The translations under genes and the position numbers were made by a program. Source: JANPJV01 sp031425695 (GTDB lineage Bacteria; Pseudomonadota; Gammaproteobacteria; Xanthomonadales; SZUA-5). Taken from it: a stretch of DNA of 49,089 nucleotides. The stretch's first letter is position 1, and every line of letters begins with the position of its first letter. The stretch lies in contig JANPJV010000283.1 in the NCBI GenBank assembly GCA_031425695.1, positions 1 through 49,089 of the forward strand. The letters are read 5' to 3'. Positions 1 through 9,100 of this stretch are shown one piece after another. The notes below the pieces were generated by a model. It ran no database searches. It saw nothing but the letters and a program-made list of their open reading frames with translations, and was not told where the DNA came from.

Positions 1-100
1 CCTTGTGGCTCAATCGATTCCTTTTGCGTCTTTTGCGTCTTTTGCGCCTTCTTGCGTCCATTCTCTTGATCTTGATTTTCGTCCCCAAGGAACAGCGTCC

Positions 101-1108
101 ATGACCCCAACGACTAACCGCCAATACAAGCTCGCGCAGCGCCCAACCGGGATGGTGAAGCGGGAAGATTTCGAGTTTTCGCAGGGAGCCGTGCCGGAGC
201 TGGCCGAGGGTCAGTTGCTGGTCAAGGTCGAGTTCATTTCGCTGGACCCGGCGATGCGCGGGTGGATGAACGATGCGAAGTCGTACATTCCGCCGGTCGG
301 TATCGGCGAGGTGATGCGTGCGGGCGGCGCGGGCAAGGTGGTGGCCTCGCGGCATCCGGGCTTCAATGTGGGCGACGAGGTTGTCGGCATTTTTGGGGTG
401 CAGGATTACGCGATCTCTGATGGCAAGGGCGTGACCAAGGTCGACACGCGCATCGCGCCGCTGTCGGCCTATCTCGGCGTACTCGGCATGCCGGGCATGA
501 CCGCTTACTTCGGCCTCTACACCGTCGGCGAGTACAAGGAAGGCGATACGGTCGTCGTCTCGGGCGCGGCAGGAGCAGTGGGCTCCGTCGTCGGCCAGCT
601 CGCCAAGATCAAGGGCAGTCGCGTCGTGGGCATCGCCGGTGGTGCGGAAAAATGCCGGCATGTGGTCGAGGATCTCGGCTTCGACGCGTGCATCGACTAC
701 AGGTCGGAGAACGTCAAGGACGAGCTGCGCAAGCACCTGCCGAAGGGCGTGGATCTCTACTTCGACAATGTCGGCGGCGACATCCTGGATACCGTGCTCA
801 CCCAGATCCGCATGCACGCGCGTATCGTGATCTGCGGCGCGATCTCCCAGTACAACAACACCGCGCCGGTCAAAGGGCCTAGCAACTATCTCTCGCTGCT
901 GGTCAACCGCGGCACCATGCGCGGCATGGTCGTGTTCGACCACGTGCGCCGCTATGGTGAGGCCGTCGCCGAAATGGCCGGCTGGATTGCGCAAGGCCAG
1001 CTCAAGTACCGCGAGGAAGTGGTCGACGACCTGGAAAAATTTCCGGAGACGCTGCTGATGCTGTTCAAGGGCGAGAACACGGGGAAGTTGTTGATCCGGA
1101 ACGGGTGA
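101..1108 (+). CDS. NADP-dependent zinc-independent medium-chain oxidoreductase (CurA / leukotriene B4 dehydrogenase-like)
   Basis: Encodes 335 aa and probably reduces alpha,beta-unsaturated ketones or aldehydes with NADPH in the cytoplasm. The frame is open further upstream, but the ATG at 101 has an AAGGAA ribosome-binding site at 87-92 and gives the usual family length. Residues about 1-125 form the GroES-like part, with the family signature LDPAMRGWMND near 48-58. A Rossmann fold follows, with GAAGAVGSVVGQ at about 155-166. No catalytic or structural zinc cysteines are visible, as expected for the CurA/PTGR branch. The exact substrate cannot be told. Upstream, at 21-55, TTTTGCGTC-like octamers are repeated three times. 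The family assignment is firm. Confidence 0.9.
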   Translation: MTPTTNRQYKLAQRPTGMVKREDFEFSQGAVPELAEGQLLVKVEFISLDPAMRGWMNDAKSYIPPVGIGEVMRAGGAGKVVASRHPGFNVGDEVVGIFGVQDYAISDGKGVTKVDTRIAPLSAYLGVLGMPGMTAYFGLYTVGEYKEGDTVVVSGAAGAVGSVVGQLAKIKGSRVVGIAGGAEKCRHVVEDLGFDACIDYRSENVKDELRKHLPKGVDLYFDNVGGDILDTVLTQIRMHARIVICGAISQYNNTAPVKGPSNYLSLLVNRGTMRGMVVFDHVRRYGEAVAEMAGWIAQGQLKYREEVVDDLEKFPETLLMLFKGENTGKLLIRNG

Positions 1109-1125
1109 ACGGCGCCGGCGCAACC

Positions 1126-1300
1126 GTGCGCTTTCTTCGCTCATGTTGCCCGCCCCAGCGGGCGACGTTGCGCTTTCTTAGGTCATGTTGCCCGCCCCAG
1201 CGGGCGACGTTGCGCTTTCGTAGGTCGTGTTGCCCGCGCCAGCGGGCCGACGTTGCGCTTTCGTAGGTCATGTTGCCCGCGTCAGCGGGCTACTTGACGA
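1126..1300. repeat. Four tandem ~42-bp GTAG-type palindromic units (family R1)
   Basis: Four consecutive units start near 1126, 1167, 1209 and 1252. Each reads GCGCTTTCxTAGGTCATG then TTGCCCGCxxxAGCGGGC, so each holds a small CCCGC/GCGGG hairpin. The last unit continues into GCTACTTGAC, the full R1 half seen again at 10849. Another degenerate copy follows at 1317-1349. This fills the 312-base gap between the oxidoreductase and Ku, in which no gene is visible. Confidence 0.85.
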
Positions 1301-1420
1301 CATTCGAAGCGTGTCAGGTAGTCCGCTGTCGCGGACAACATGCCCTACGCACAAACTCACCTTCCATTGAGGCGGCATCTCGCAAAGTGCGCATGCACAC
1401 TGCGCAGCGAGGAGTTGGTC

Positions 1421-2341
1421 ATGGCACGCCCTATCTGGAGCGGTACGCTCTCATTCGGATTGTTGAATGTCCCGGTGTCGCTGATGTCGGGGGAGCGCAA
1501 GACCGATCTCTCGTTTCGGCTGCTCGATGCGCGCGACAACTCGCCGATCCGCTATGAAAAGGTCAATGCCGATACCGGCGACGAGGTGCCGTGGAAGGAC
1601 ATCGTCAAGGCCTACGAATACGACAAAGGCAGCTACGTTGTGCTCGAACCGGAAGACATCAAGTCGGCCGCTTCCGACAGCCGCGAGACGGTCGAGGTGG
1701 AAGCCTTCGTCGATGCCAACTCGATCGGCCCGGCATTCTATGAAAAGCCCTATGTGCTGGTGCCCGGAAAGAAAGCCGAGAAAGGCTACGTGCTCTTGCG
1801 AGAGACGCTGAAGACCACCGGCAAGATCGGCATCGCGCGAGTGGTCATCCGCACCCGTGAATACCTGTCGGCGGTCATGCCGCATGGCGATGCGTTGTTG
1901 CTGATTCTGCTGCGCTACCCGCAAGAAATCGTCGACGCCTCTGAGTACAAGGTCCCCGACCGCGAGCCGAGCGAGTACCGCATCCAGCCAAAAGAGCTGG
2001 AGATGGCGCAGCAGTTGATCGAGTCGATGGCAGGCGAATGGACACCCGGCGACTATCGCGATGAGTTCCGCGAGCGCCTGACCACGGTTATCCAGAACAA
2101 GATGAAAGCCAAGGGCTTGACGGCGGTGGTCGAGGACGACGGCCCGGCGGTCGCCGAAGACCTCACCACCAACGTAGTCGACTTCATGGCACTGCTCCAG
2201 CAGAGCCTGGCCAAGAACGCACGCACTCCGGCCAAGGGAACGGCCGCCATCGAGCAAGCGGTGCAGAAGCCGGAACCGAAAAAGTCCACCAAGCGCGCGG
2301 CGGCTGAGGCAACGCCGAAGAATGCGTCGCGAGGGAAATAA
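1421..2341 (+). CDS. ku: Non-homologous end-joining protein Ku
   Basis: Encodes 306 aa of the bacterial Ku family, a homodimeric ring that binds broken DNA ends and recruits ligase D. The N-terminus (ARPIWSGTLSFGLLNVPV) and the segment YVLVPGKKAEKGYVLL are classic Ku signatures, and a Ku core spans about residues 5-255. A lysine- and alanine-rich tail at about 280-306 matches the basic C-terminal extension that other bacterial Ku proteins use for DNA contact. The frame is open from 1340, but the ATG at 1421 has AGGAG at 1410-1414 and begins at the conserved N-terminus. No ligD is present in the window, so any partner must be encoded elsewhere. Confidence 0.95.
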   Translation: MARPIWSGTLSFGLLNVPVSLMSGERKTDLSFRLLDARDNSPIRYEKVNADTGDEVPWKDIVKAYEYDKGSYVVLEPEDIKSAASDSRETVEVEAFVDANSIGPAFYEKPYVLVPGKKAEKGYVLLRETLKTTGKIGIARVVIRTREYLSAVMPHGDALLLILLRYPQEIVDASEYKVPDREPSEYRIQPKELEMAQQLIESMAGEWTPGDYRDEFRERLTTVIQNKMKAKGLTAVVEDDGPAVAEDLTTNVVDFMALLQQSLAKNARTPAKGTAAIEQAVQKPEPKKSTKRAAAEATPKNASRGK

Positions 2342-2460
2342 AAAGCGAAAAGCAGATTTGTCCGCAGATATACGCCGACTTCCGCAGCTTAGGAGCACTG
2401 ACTGGAATCTACTCCAGGCTCTTTAATCTGCGGAAATCTACGTAATCTGCGGATAAAACG
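2342..2460. repeat. Degenerate ATCTGCGGA-type repeats in a convergent intergenic region
   Basis: The short motif (A)ATCTGCGGA occurs at 2425-2434 and 2445-2454, and in inverted or degenerate form (TCCGCAGAT, TTCCGCAG) near 2361 and 2381. It lies between the 3' ends of ku and the lipoprotein gene. It could fold on either strand, but no clean terminator with a U tract is seen. Confidence 0.45.
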
Positions 2461-2477
2461 CTCTGCTCTTATGACTC

Positions 2478-2924
2478 CTACAGCAAGCTTGCATTCCCGT
2501 GCGTGACCAGCACGCGTGAACCCTCGCGGATGCCCTGGAGCTCGAGTTGTTCGATGACGTAGTGGCGGCCGTCGTCCATGCGCACGAAGATCTCGAAGAC
2601 GTCGGCGTTCTCCGGGCTCTGCTGCAGGCGGCCGCTGACGGCATCGACCACCGCGTCGGCAACACCGACAACACCGTTAGCGCGTGGCCGCTCGAAATCG
2701 CCATCGACGATGGTCGCGATCGAAGCGCCACTGCGCCGGCCTTCCCCAAAGCTCACACGATCAATGCTCTCGACTGTGCCGCAGCCCACGCACTGTTCGG
2801 CAAACGCGAAGCTCTGGGCGCTAGCCCGTTCAGCTTCAGTGTCGGCAAAGAGACCTAACCCGCCGGCACAGCCGCCGGCGCCGAACGCGGCAATGGCGAT
2901 GACTGCAAAAATGGCGTGGTTCAT
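2478..2924 (-). CDS. SlyB/PcP-like outer-membrane lipoprotein
   Basis: Encodes 148 aa. The ATG at 2924 is preceded by CAGGAG and begins a typical lipoprotein signal peptide with lipidation Cys at about residue 19 (AGGC). The mature part has CVGCGTVESIDRV at about 45-57 and a C-terminal segment VFEIFVRMDDGRHYVIEQ followed by IREGSRVLV. This matches the order of motifs in SlyB/PcP-type envelope lipoproteins. The glycine-zipper middle is degenerate here (GVVGVADAVVDAV). Envelope stress or integrity is the family's usual setting. The specific role is unknown. Confidence 0.7.
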   Translation of the reverse strand: MNHAIFAVIAIAAFGAGGCAGGLGLFADTEAERASAQSFAFAEQCVGCGTVESIDRVSFGEGRRSGASIATIVDGDFERPRANGVVGVADAVVDAVSGRLQQSPENADVFEIFVRMDDGRHYVIEQLELQGIREGSRVLVTHGNASLL

Positions 2925-3250
2925 CTCGGGCTCCTGCGGAATGCGTGGATGGTTGCAGGACACTGAGCAAGGCCTGGGCCAACCTATCGCACCCACGCGG
3001 TCGCGTTCAGCCAGCTGAAGGGTTTCGGTCGGGAAGCGCTGAGGTTACCGAGATTCAATAACTTGGCGAAGCGCACGGCGCGCAGGGTTTGCCGTCGCGT
3101 TGACCCGCAGGGATCTGCCAGGCGGCCGCTTCCAGAACGGCGGCTGTACGCCCCACGCAGTCTGCATGCCCGGGCCCTGGCGCGCGTGCACAATGACAGT
3201 CGCCGAGCAGGCTGCGAGTATCTTGTTTCCAAATCGCGGACACGTCGGAT
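2925..3250. other. Divergent intergenic region without a recognisable gene
   Basis: This is 326 bases between the divergently transcribed lipoprotein and acetyltransferase genes, and it must carry both promoters. Open frames here are compositionally driven and start without ribosome-binding sites. No repeat family seen elsewhere in the window and no clear operator was recognised. Confidence 0.5.
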
Positions 3251-3733
3251 ATGAGCGATCCGTACGACACAGACGCAGACGACTCGCTGGCGAACCTCCC
3301 GCCACCAACAGCGGTCGCGGTGGTGGCTTTCGACGAGCAGGATTACCAGGTGCTGCCGCGCCTGTTCTCGCTGCTCGAGCCGGCACTGCCCGTCGCAACC
3401 GTCCTCGAGCGCATGCAGCTCATGCGCGCGGAGGGTTGGCGCTGTATCGGCGCGCAGGCCGAGGGCAACATGGTCGCAATGGCCGGCTACTCGCGTCGCG
3501 TGCACCTGTTCTCAGGACCGGCCCTATATGTCGAGAACGTGGTCGTCCTGCCGACCTGGCGCACCCATGGTCTCGGGCAGGCGCTCATGCAATGGATCGA
3601 AGCCCACGCGCGGGAGACCGGCTGCACCAAGATCACCTTGGATGCTTACGCGGTCAACCTCGGCGCCCAGGCCTTCTACCAACGCCTGGGGTACGACCCG
3701 CGCGGGGTGCATTTCGTCAAGGATCTGGCGTGA
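3251..3733 (+). CDS. GNAT family N-acetyltransferase
   Basis: Encodes 160 aa. It transfers an acetyl group from acetyl-CoA to an unknown amine. Motif A is clear: ENVVVLPTWRTHGLG at about 95-109 contains the R-x-x-G-x-G pyrophosphate-binding loop (RTHGLG). Motif B follows, with NLGAQAFYQRLGY at about 136-148. The first 20 residues are acidic and probably disordered. The start lacks a strong ribosome-binding site, so a slightly later start cannot be excluded. It is convergent with msrA, with 51 bases between the two stops. Confidence 0.85.
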   Translation: MSDPYDTDADDSLANLPPPTAVAVVAFDEQDYQVLPRLFSLLEPALPVATVLERMQLMRAEGWRCIGAQAEGNMVAMAGYSRRVHLFSGPALYVENVVVLPTWRTHGLGQALMQWIEAHARETGCTKITLDAYAVNLGAQAFYQRLGYDPRGVHFVKDLA

Positions 3734-3741
3734 CCCCATTG

Positions 3742-3766
3742 GAGTACGGCGCTCTGCGCCGCACTC
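3742..3766. terminator. Hairpin between convergent genes
   Basis: GAGTACGGCGC, a 3-base loop, then GCGCCGCACTC form an 11-bp stem with one mismatch between the acetyltransferase and msrA stops. No U tract follows on either strand, so it is at best a weak bidirectional terminator. Confidence 0.4.
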
Positions 3767-3784
3767 AAAATCAAACCACCCGCC

Positions 3785-4414
3785 TTACTTCAGCTTGTCC
3801 GCAAAGCGCTTCTTGAACTTGGCGACCTTCGGGGCGATGACCAGGCTGCAATAGGGTTGTTCGCCGTTGAGCTCAAAGTACTGCTGATGGTAGTTCTCCG
3901 CGGGGAAGAACTTGGTCAGGGGGAGCACTTCGGTGACGATCGGGTTGCGCCACTCGCCACCGGTCTTGGTGCGTTCGATCGAGGCAGCGATCGCGTTCTT
4001 TTCGTCATCGTTGCGATAGAAGGCGGCCGAGCGGTATTGCGGGCCCACGTCGTTGCCCTGGCGGTTGGGTGTCGTCGGGTCGTGGATGGTGAAGAACACA
4101 TCCAGGATGGTGTCCAAGCTCACGATCTTTGGATCGTAATGGATCTCGACCACCTCGACATGGCCGGTGCGGCCGGCCGTCACCTGCTTGTAGTCGGGAT
4201 TGTCGACGTGGCCGCCAGCGTAGCCGGACACCGCGCCGCTGACGCCGCGCAATTCCTCGTAGACGGCTTCGAGGCACCAGAAGCAACCGCCGCCGAGCAC
4301 GATCGATGATGGGCTCGCGGTGGACGGGGTCGGGCTATGCGCGGTTGCAGCAGTCGAGGTCATGGCGGTCACGGCTATCAAGGTCGCACAAAGGCGGGAA
4401 AGGAAAGCAATCAT
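3785..4414 (-). CDS. msrA: Exported peptide-methionine (S)-S-oxide reductase MsrA
   Basis: Encodes 209 aa and reduces methionine-S-sulfoxide in oxidised proteins. The catalytic motif GGGCFWCLEAVYEEL is present, with the active Cys at about residue 44 (GCFWC). The typical GYAGG, YKQVTAGRTGHVEVVEIHYDP and DVGPQYRSAAFY blocks follow. The first ~25 residues form a Sec-type signal peptide ending near ATAHS, so this copy probably works in the periplasm, which is less common than the cytoplasmic form. The frame is open well upstream, but the ATG at 4414 starts directly at the signal peptide. No MsrB is adjacent. Confidence 0.93.
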   Translation of the reverse strand: MIAFLSRLCATLIAVTAMTSTAATAHSPTPSTASPSSIVLGGGCFWCLEAVYEELRGVSGAVSGYAGGHVDNPDYKQVTAGRTGHVEVVEIHYDPKIVSLDTILDVFFTIHDPTTPNRQGNDVGPQYRSAAFYRNDDEKNAIAASIERTKTGGEWRNPIVTEVLPLTKFFPAENYHQQYFELNGEQPYCSLVIAPKVAKFKKRFADKLK

Positions 4415-4616
4415 TGCGGGCTTCCGGTTGGGTACGCAGTCGTTGACCGCGTCGCGTGGGGAAGTCTTTCGCAGTCCCGCCGTGGGCCGCGTGAATGCGT
4501 GGCTTCGGTTCAGGCTTCCCGCGGCGTTGTTACATCGACGTGACCTGCTCGCACCGGCCACACTTACATGCCGAAGTTGCCGGGACCACAATAGCCAACG
4601 TGTTCGGGAGTTCTCA

Positions 4617-5732
4617 ATGAAGATGTCTGTGCGTGGGTGCGTGTGGCCGCTGCTGTTGTCCGCGGCGGTCGCACAAGCGGTCCCCCTGCCCCGGGTCCAC
4701 CCCAGTTCACCCTGGTACCAGCGTGTCGACCAGCCAGGCACGCAACTGCATCCCAACTCGGCCAGCATGATCGCGACGTGGAACGGGATTTCGCCGGGCG
4801 GTTTCGGGTTCGGGCGCATGCAGATCGATTTCGGCTTCATGGTCCTGTACGCGCCCGCGGGCACCGAGACCGCAAACATCATCGAGATCCCGAGCAGCAG
4901 CCCCGACGATGACTACTACCTGCCCGACTGCGAACCACTCAATACGCCGGTGCCGCTGCCGATCGGCGGCGCCATCGAAGCGCAGGCCGGCTACACCTGC
5001 CCGAACATTGGCGCCAATGCCGAGGACTGCCACTTGCTGGTGGTCCAGGGCCAGCAGTTGTTCGAGGTCTATCGCGCCAACCGCGTCGGGAACACGCTGG
5101 AAGCCCAATGCCTGGCCGTGTGGCGCATGGACGCGCTGTATCCGCCGACCGGGCGCGGCGAGCATTGCACCAGCGCCGATGCCGCCGGCTTTCCGATCGC
5201 CCCCTTGCTGTTCAACGCCGACGAGGTCGCTGCCGCGCTCGCGGTGCCCGGCGGCGACGGTGACATCGGCCACGCGATCCGCTTCATCCTGCCGAATGCA
5301 CGCATGGCCAACGACCCGAGCCTCGGCGGTGTCGGCGGACGCCTGTACGTGCGCCCGGCCACCCACGCGGGCAGCCCGCAGGGACCTGTCGGCAGCGTCC
5401 CCTACGGCGTGCGCCTGCGCCTGCGCGGTGATTTTCCGATGACCGGCTACAGCTTGGCCGCACAGGTCATCCTGCGCACCATGCAGCGCTACGGCATCGT
5501 GCTCTCCGACGGCGGCAACATCGCGCTCACTGCCGAAAACGATCGCTTCACCACCGCCAAATGGGCGGATCTTGGCATCGGCTCGCGCGTCTTCGACCAG
5601 ACGGTGGGCGCCGAGGACGTGCTCGCCGACGATTTCCAGGTCATCGACACCGGCCCGCGCATTGGCGAAACCTTCAACTGCGTGCGCAGCCAGCCGCAGT
5701 TGGATGGGGTGTTTGCGAACGGGTTCGAGTGA
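4617..5732 (+). CDS. Secreted protein of unknown function with C-terminal ANGFE tail
   Basis: Encodes 371 aa. The ATG at 4617 has GGGAG at 4606-4610 and starts a signal peptide ending near AVAQA. The mature protein contains a block with RGEHCTSADAAGFPIAP, then NADEVAAAL, GHAIRF, YGVRLRLRGDF and TMQRYGIVLSDGG. I recognise this order from a widespread but unnamed family of exported bacterial proteins. Its activity is not known to me. The last residues are GVFANGFE. The same kind of tail ends three other exported proteins in this window. The gene is monocistronic and is followed at once by a repeat. Confidence 0.8.
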   Translation: MKMSVRGCVWPLLLSAAVAQAVPLPRVHPSSPWYQRVDQPGTQLHPNSASMIATWNGISPGGFGFGRMQIDFGFMVLYAPAGTETANIIEIPSSSPDDDYYLPDCEPLNTPVPLPIGGAIEAQAGYTCPNIGANAEDCHLLVVQGQQLFEVYRANRVGNTLEAQCLAVWRMDALYPPTGRGEHCTSADAAGFPIAPLLFNADEVAAALAVPGGDGDIGHAIRFILPNARMANDPSLGGVGGRLYVRPATHAGSPQGPVGSVPYGVRLRLRGDFPMTGYSLAAQVILRTMQRYGIVLSDGGNIALTAENDRFTTAKWADLGIGSRVFDQTVGAEDVLADDFQVIDTGPRIGETFNCVRSQPQLDGVFANGFE

Positions 5733-5745
5733 GTGGCCGTGGATG

Positions 5746-5865
5746 GCTCCCCTCTCCCATGCTCTTGGGGAGAGGGGCTGGGGGAGGGTGCTTTTTTTGC
5801 CTCCTTGCAATAGCAAAGCGCCCTCTCCCCTGGCCCCTCTCCCCAAGAGCGTGGGAGAGGGGAGC
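5746..5865. repeat. 120-bp inverted repeat of the CCCCTCTCCC/GGGGAGAGGGG type (family R7)
   Basis: Two arms of about 46 bases, both containing GCTCTTGGGGAGAGGGG in opposite orientation, flank a short centre with a TTTTTTT run (5792-5798). It lies 14 bases after the secreted-protein stop and may act as its terminator. Arms of this sequence type are common interspersed repeats in gammaproteobacteria. Confidence 0.8.
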
Positions 5866-5876
5866 GAAGCCGCTCA

Positions 5877-5892
5877 CTGTACATCCATACAG
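5877..5892. promoter_or_regulatory. LexA (SOS) box of dnaE2
   Basis: CTGTACATCCATACAG has the exact CTGT-N8-ACAG form and agrees with the 20-bp E. coli consensus at 15 positions when flanks are included. It is the only such site noticed near dnaE2. It now lies 301 bases before the dnaE2 start because a 274-bp element sits between. Removing that element leaves 27 bases. Confidence 0.75.
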
Positions 5893-5903
5893 TCAATGCT
5901 AGG

Positions 5904-6177
5904 CTAGCAGCCTGTCGGACTTTCATCTTGAGTGCGCCGAAAGTCCTTTTGGCTCGTGGCTTCGATTGAACCTGGAGGTGGATCTTGAAGTGTTCGGTTC
6001 GATTTGGGGTTCCTGCTCGCCAAAAGGCCTTCCGGCCCTTCGGGTTGAGCGTGTGGACGGCGTCTGCTGCGTTGCGACGCTTGCCAATGGAAGAGCCATT
6101 GGCTGCCCGCCGCGCCTTGCATCCATCCGCCCACACGCTCAACGCATCTCAAGCTGAAAGCCCGACAGGCTGCTAGG
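5904..6177. mobile_element. 274-bp MITE-like element with 29-bp terminal inverted repeats (family R6)
   Basis: The left end CTAGCAGCCTGTCGGACT runs on to CATCTTGAG. The right end is its reverse complement, with two mismatches over 29 bases. CTAG occurs at both outer ends and could be a 4-bp target duplication. The interior has short open frames on both strands but no transposase, so any movement would need a transposase supplied elsewhere. It occupies the leader between the LexA box and dnaE2. Confidence 0.75.
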
Positions 6178-6193
6178 TCCTGGATGGGCCCTC

Positions 6194-9100
6194 ATGTCTG
6201 CGTACGCCGAACTGCATTGTTTGAGCAATTTCAGCTTCCAGCGTGGTGCTTCGACCGCGCAGGAGCTGTTCGAGCGTGCGCGCAAGCTCGGTTATCGAGC
6301 GCTGGCGATTACCGATGAGTGCACGCTCGCCGGGATCGTGCGGGCGCATGAGGCGGCACAGGCGACTGGCCTTGCACTGATCGTCGGTTCCGAGTTCCGC
6401 CTCGTGTGCGGGATCAAGCTGGTGCTGCTGGCGACCGACCACGGCGGCTACAGCGCGATCTGCGGCTTCATCACCCGTGCCCGACGGGCGGCGGAGAAAG
6501 GCGAGTACCAGATCGGACGTGTCGATTTCCCAGGCCTCGTGCCCGGCGTGGTGGCCTTGTGGATCCCGGACGAAGCGGTCGTCACCGCCAATACGCTCGC
6601 CGATGCCAGCTGGTTCAAGAGCCGTTTTCCTGGACGCAGTTGGATTGCCGTCGAGCTGCACCAGGGCCCGGGCGATGCGGCGCGCCTCGCCGGCCTGCGT
6701 GACCTCTCCTTTGCCAGCGGCCTGCCGATGGTCGCCTGCGGCGATGTGCACATGCACGAGCGCGCGCGCCGTCCGCTGCACGATGTGCTGACTGCGGTGC
6801 GCCACCACTGCAGCGTGCGCGAAGCCGGCTATCGACTGCTCGGCAATGGCGAACGCCACCTGCGCACGCCAGGCGCCATCGAGCGGCTGTACCCGGCCAA
6901 CCTCATCGAGGAAAGCCTGCACATCAGCGAGCTGTGCACCTTCTCGCTCAACCACCTGCGCTACGAATACCCGAAGGAGCTGGTGCCGCACGCGCGCACG
7001 GCGAGCGACTACCTGCGCGAGCTCACCGAGCACGGCATTCGCGAACGCTGGCCTGCCGGGGTAAGCCCCGCGGTGCGCGCGCAGTTGGAATACGAGCTGG
7101 CGCTGATCGCCGAGCTCAAGTACGAATCCTATTTCCTGACCGTACACGACATCGTGCGCTTCGCGCGCTCGCGCGACATCCTTTGCCAGGGGCGCGGCTC
7201 GGCGGCCAATTCGGCAGTCTGCTATGCGCTGCGCATCACCGAGGTCGACCCCGCGCGCGGCAACCTGCTGTTCGAACGCTTCATCTCGCGCGAGCGCAAC
7301 GAGCCGCCCGATATCGACGTCGACTTCGAGCACGAACGCCGCGAAGAGGTCATCCAGTACATCTATTCCAAGTACGGCCGCGAGCGCGCTGCGCTCGCCG
7401 CGACGGTGATCAGCTATCGCGCCAAGAGCGCCATCCGCGACGTCGGCAAGGCGCTTGGCCTGGCGCTCGACCAGGTCGACCAGATCGCCAGCTCGCTGGC
7501 TTGGTGGGACGGCTTCTCGGCCATCGAGGACCGCCTCGTCGAGCGCGGTTTCGATCCCGCCAGCCCACAGATCCGCAAGCTGATGAAACTGGTTTCGCAG
7601 GTGCTCGGTTTCCCGCGCCATCTCTCCCAGCACGTCGGCGGCTTCGTGATCTCCGAGCGTCCGTTGAGTGAGCTGGTCCCGGTCGAAAACGCCGCCATGC
7701 CGGACCGCACCATCATCCAGTGGGACAAGGATGACCTCGACACGCTCGGCCTGCTCAAGGTCGATTGCCTCGCGCTCGGGATGCTGAGCTGCATCCGGCG
7801 GTGCTTTGACTTGATCGAGGCGTGGGAAACTCGGGAAGCGAATGCTCAGGTAGTCCGGGTAAGCCAAAGGCGCACCCGGGAAGAATCTTGCGAACCTGCC
7901 CCGGGTGCGCTGCGCTTACCCGGAATACAGAAGCTCACGCTTGCCTCCATTCCGGCTGAAGACCCGGCCACCTACGCCATGCTCAAGGCGGGCGACAGCG
8001 TCGGCGTCTTCCAGGTCGAATCGCGGGCGCAGATGGCGATGTTGCCGCGGCTCAAGCCGGAAAATTTCTACGACCTGGTGGTGCAGGTCGCGATCGTGCG
8101 GCCGGGTCCGATCCAGGGAAAGATGGTGCATCCCTACCTGCGCCGCCGGCAGGGGCTGGAACCGGTGAGCTATCCATCGGAAGACCTGCGGCGCGTGTTC
8201 GAACGCACGCTCGGCGTGCCGATCTTCCAGGAACAGGTCATGCAGCTCGCCATCGTCGCTGCCGGCTTCACGCCGGGCGAAGCCGACCAGCTGCGGCGCT
8301 CAATGGCGGCATGGAAGCGCCGCGGCGGCATGGAGCATTACCGCAAGCGGATCATCGATGGCATGAGCGAGCGCGGCTACGAGATCGCCTTCGCCGAGCA
8401 GGTGTTCGAGCAGATCAAAGGCTTCGGCTCCTATGGTTTTCCGGAGTCGCATGCCGCCAGCTTCGCCTTGCTGGTGTATGCCTCGGCATGGCTCAAATGC
8501 CATCACCCGGCGGCCTTCGCGTGCGCCCTGCTGAATGCGCAGCCGCTCGGTTTCTACTCGGTCGACCAGATCGTCCAGGACGCCCGTCGCCATGGGATCG
8601 CCGTGCGGCCAGTGGATGTGCGCTTCAGTGAGTGGGACGCGCGGCTGGAGAGTGAGGCTTTTGTGGGTCCGGACCTTGTCCGGACGCTTTTCGGTGAGCC
8701 CAGGCAAAAGCGTTCGGACAAGGTCCGAACCCACGAAAGCGAGAAGCAAAAGCAACCCACAATCCGCCTCGGCCTGCGCGAAATCCGCGGCCTCAAGGAG
8801 GCGGCGGCGGTGCGCCTCGTCGAAGCGCGCGCGCAGCGGCCGTTCACCGATGTGCAGGAGCTGGCCGAGCGCGCGCTGCTCGATCGCGGCAGCCTGGAGA
8901 CGCTTGGCCGCGCCGGCGCGCTCATTGGTCTCGCCGGACACCGCCACCGCGCACAATGGGCAGTGACCGGCGTGATGCGCCATCCGGACCTGTTCGCGGG
9001 TGCGCGCGTCGACGAAGAGAAGGTGGTGCTGCGGCCCCCAAGCCCAAGCGAGAATGTGCTCGCTGATTACGCCAGCGTCGGCCTCACGCTCGGCACGCAT

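Noticed and set aside
1126..1300. Possible CRISPR array
   Set aside because: The units follow each other without unique spacers and contain the GTAG palindrome found elsewhere as single copies.
5904..6177. A coding gene in the 274-bp element
   Set aside because: Short frames on both strands come from the inverted ends and shared sequence; no transposase motif or start signal is present.
6173..7867. A 564-aa open frame on the minus strand opposite dnaE2
   Set aside because: It mirrors the codon bias of dnaE2, has no domain signature, and overlaps a certain gene on the other strand.
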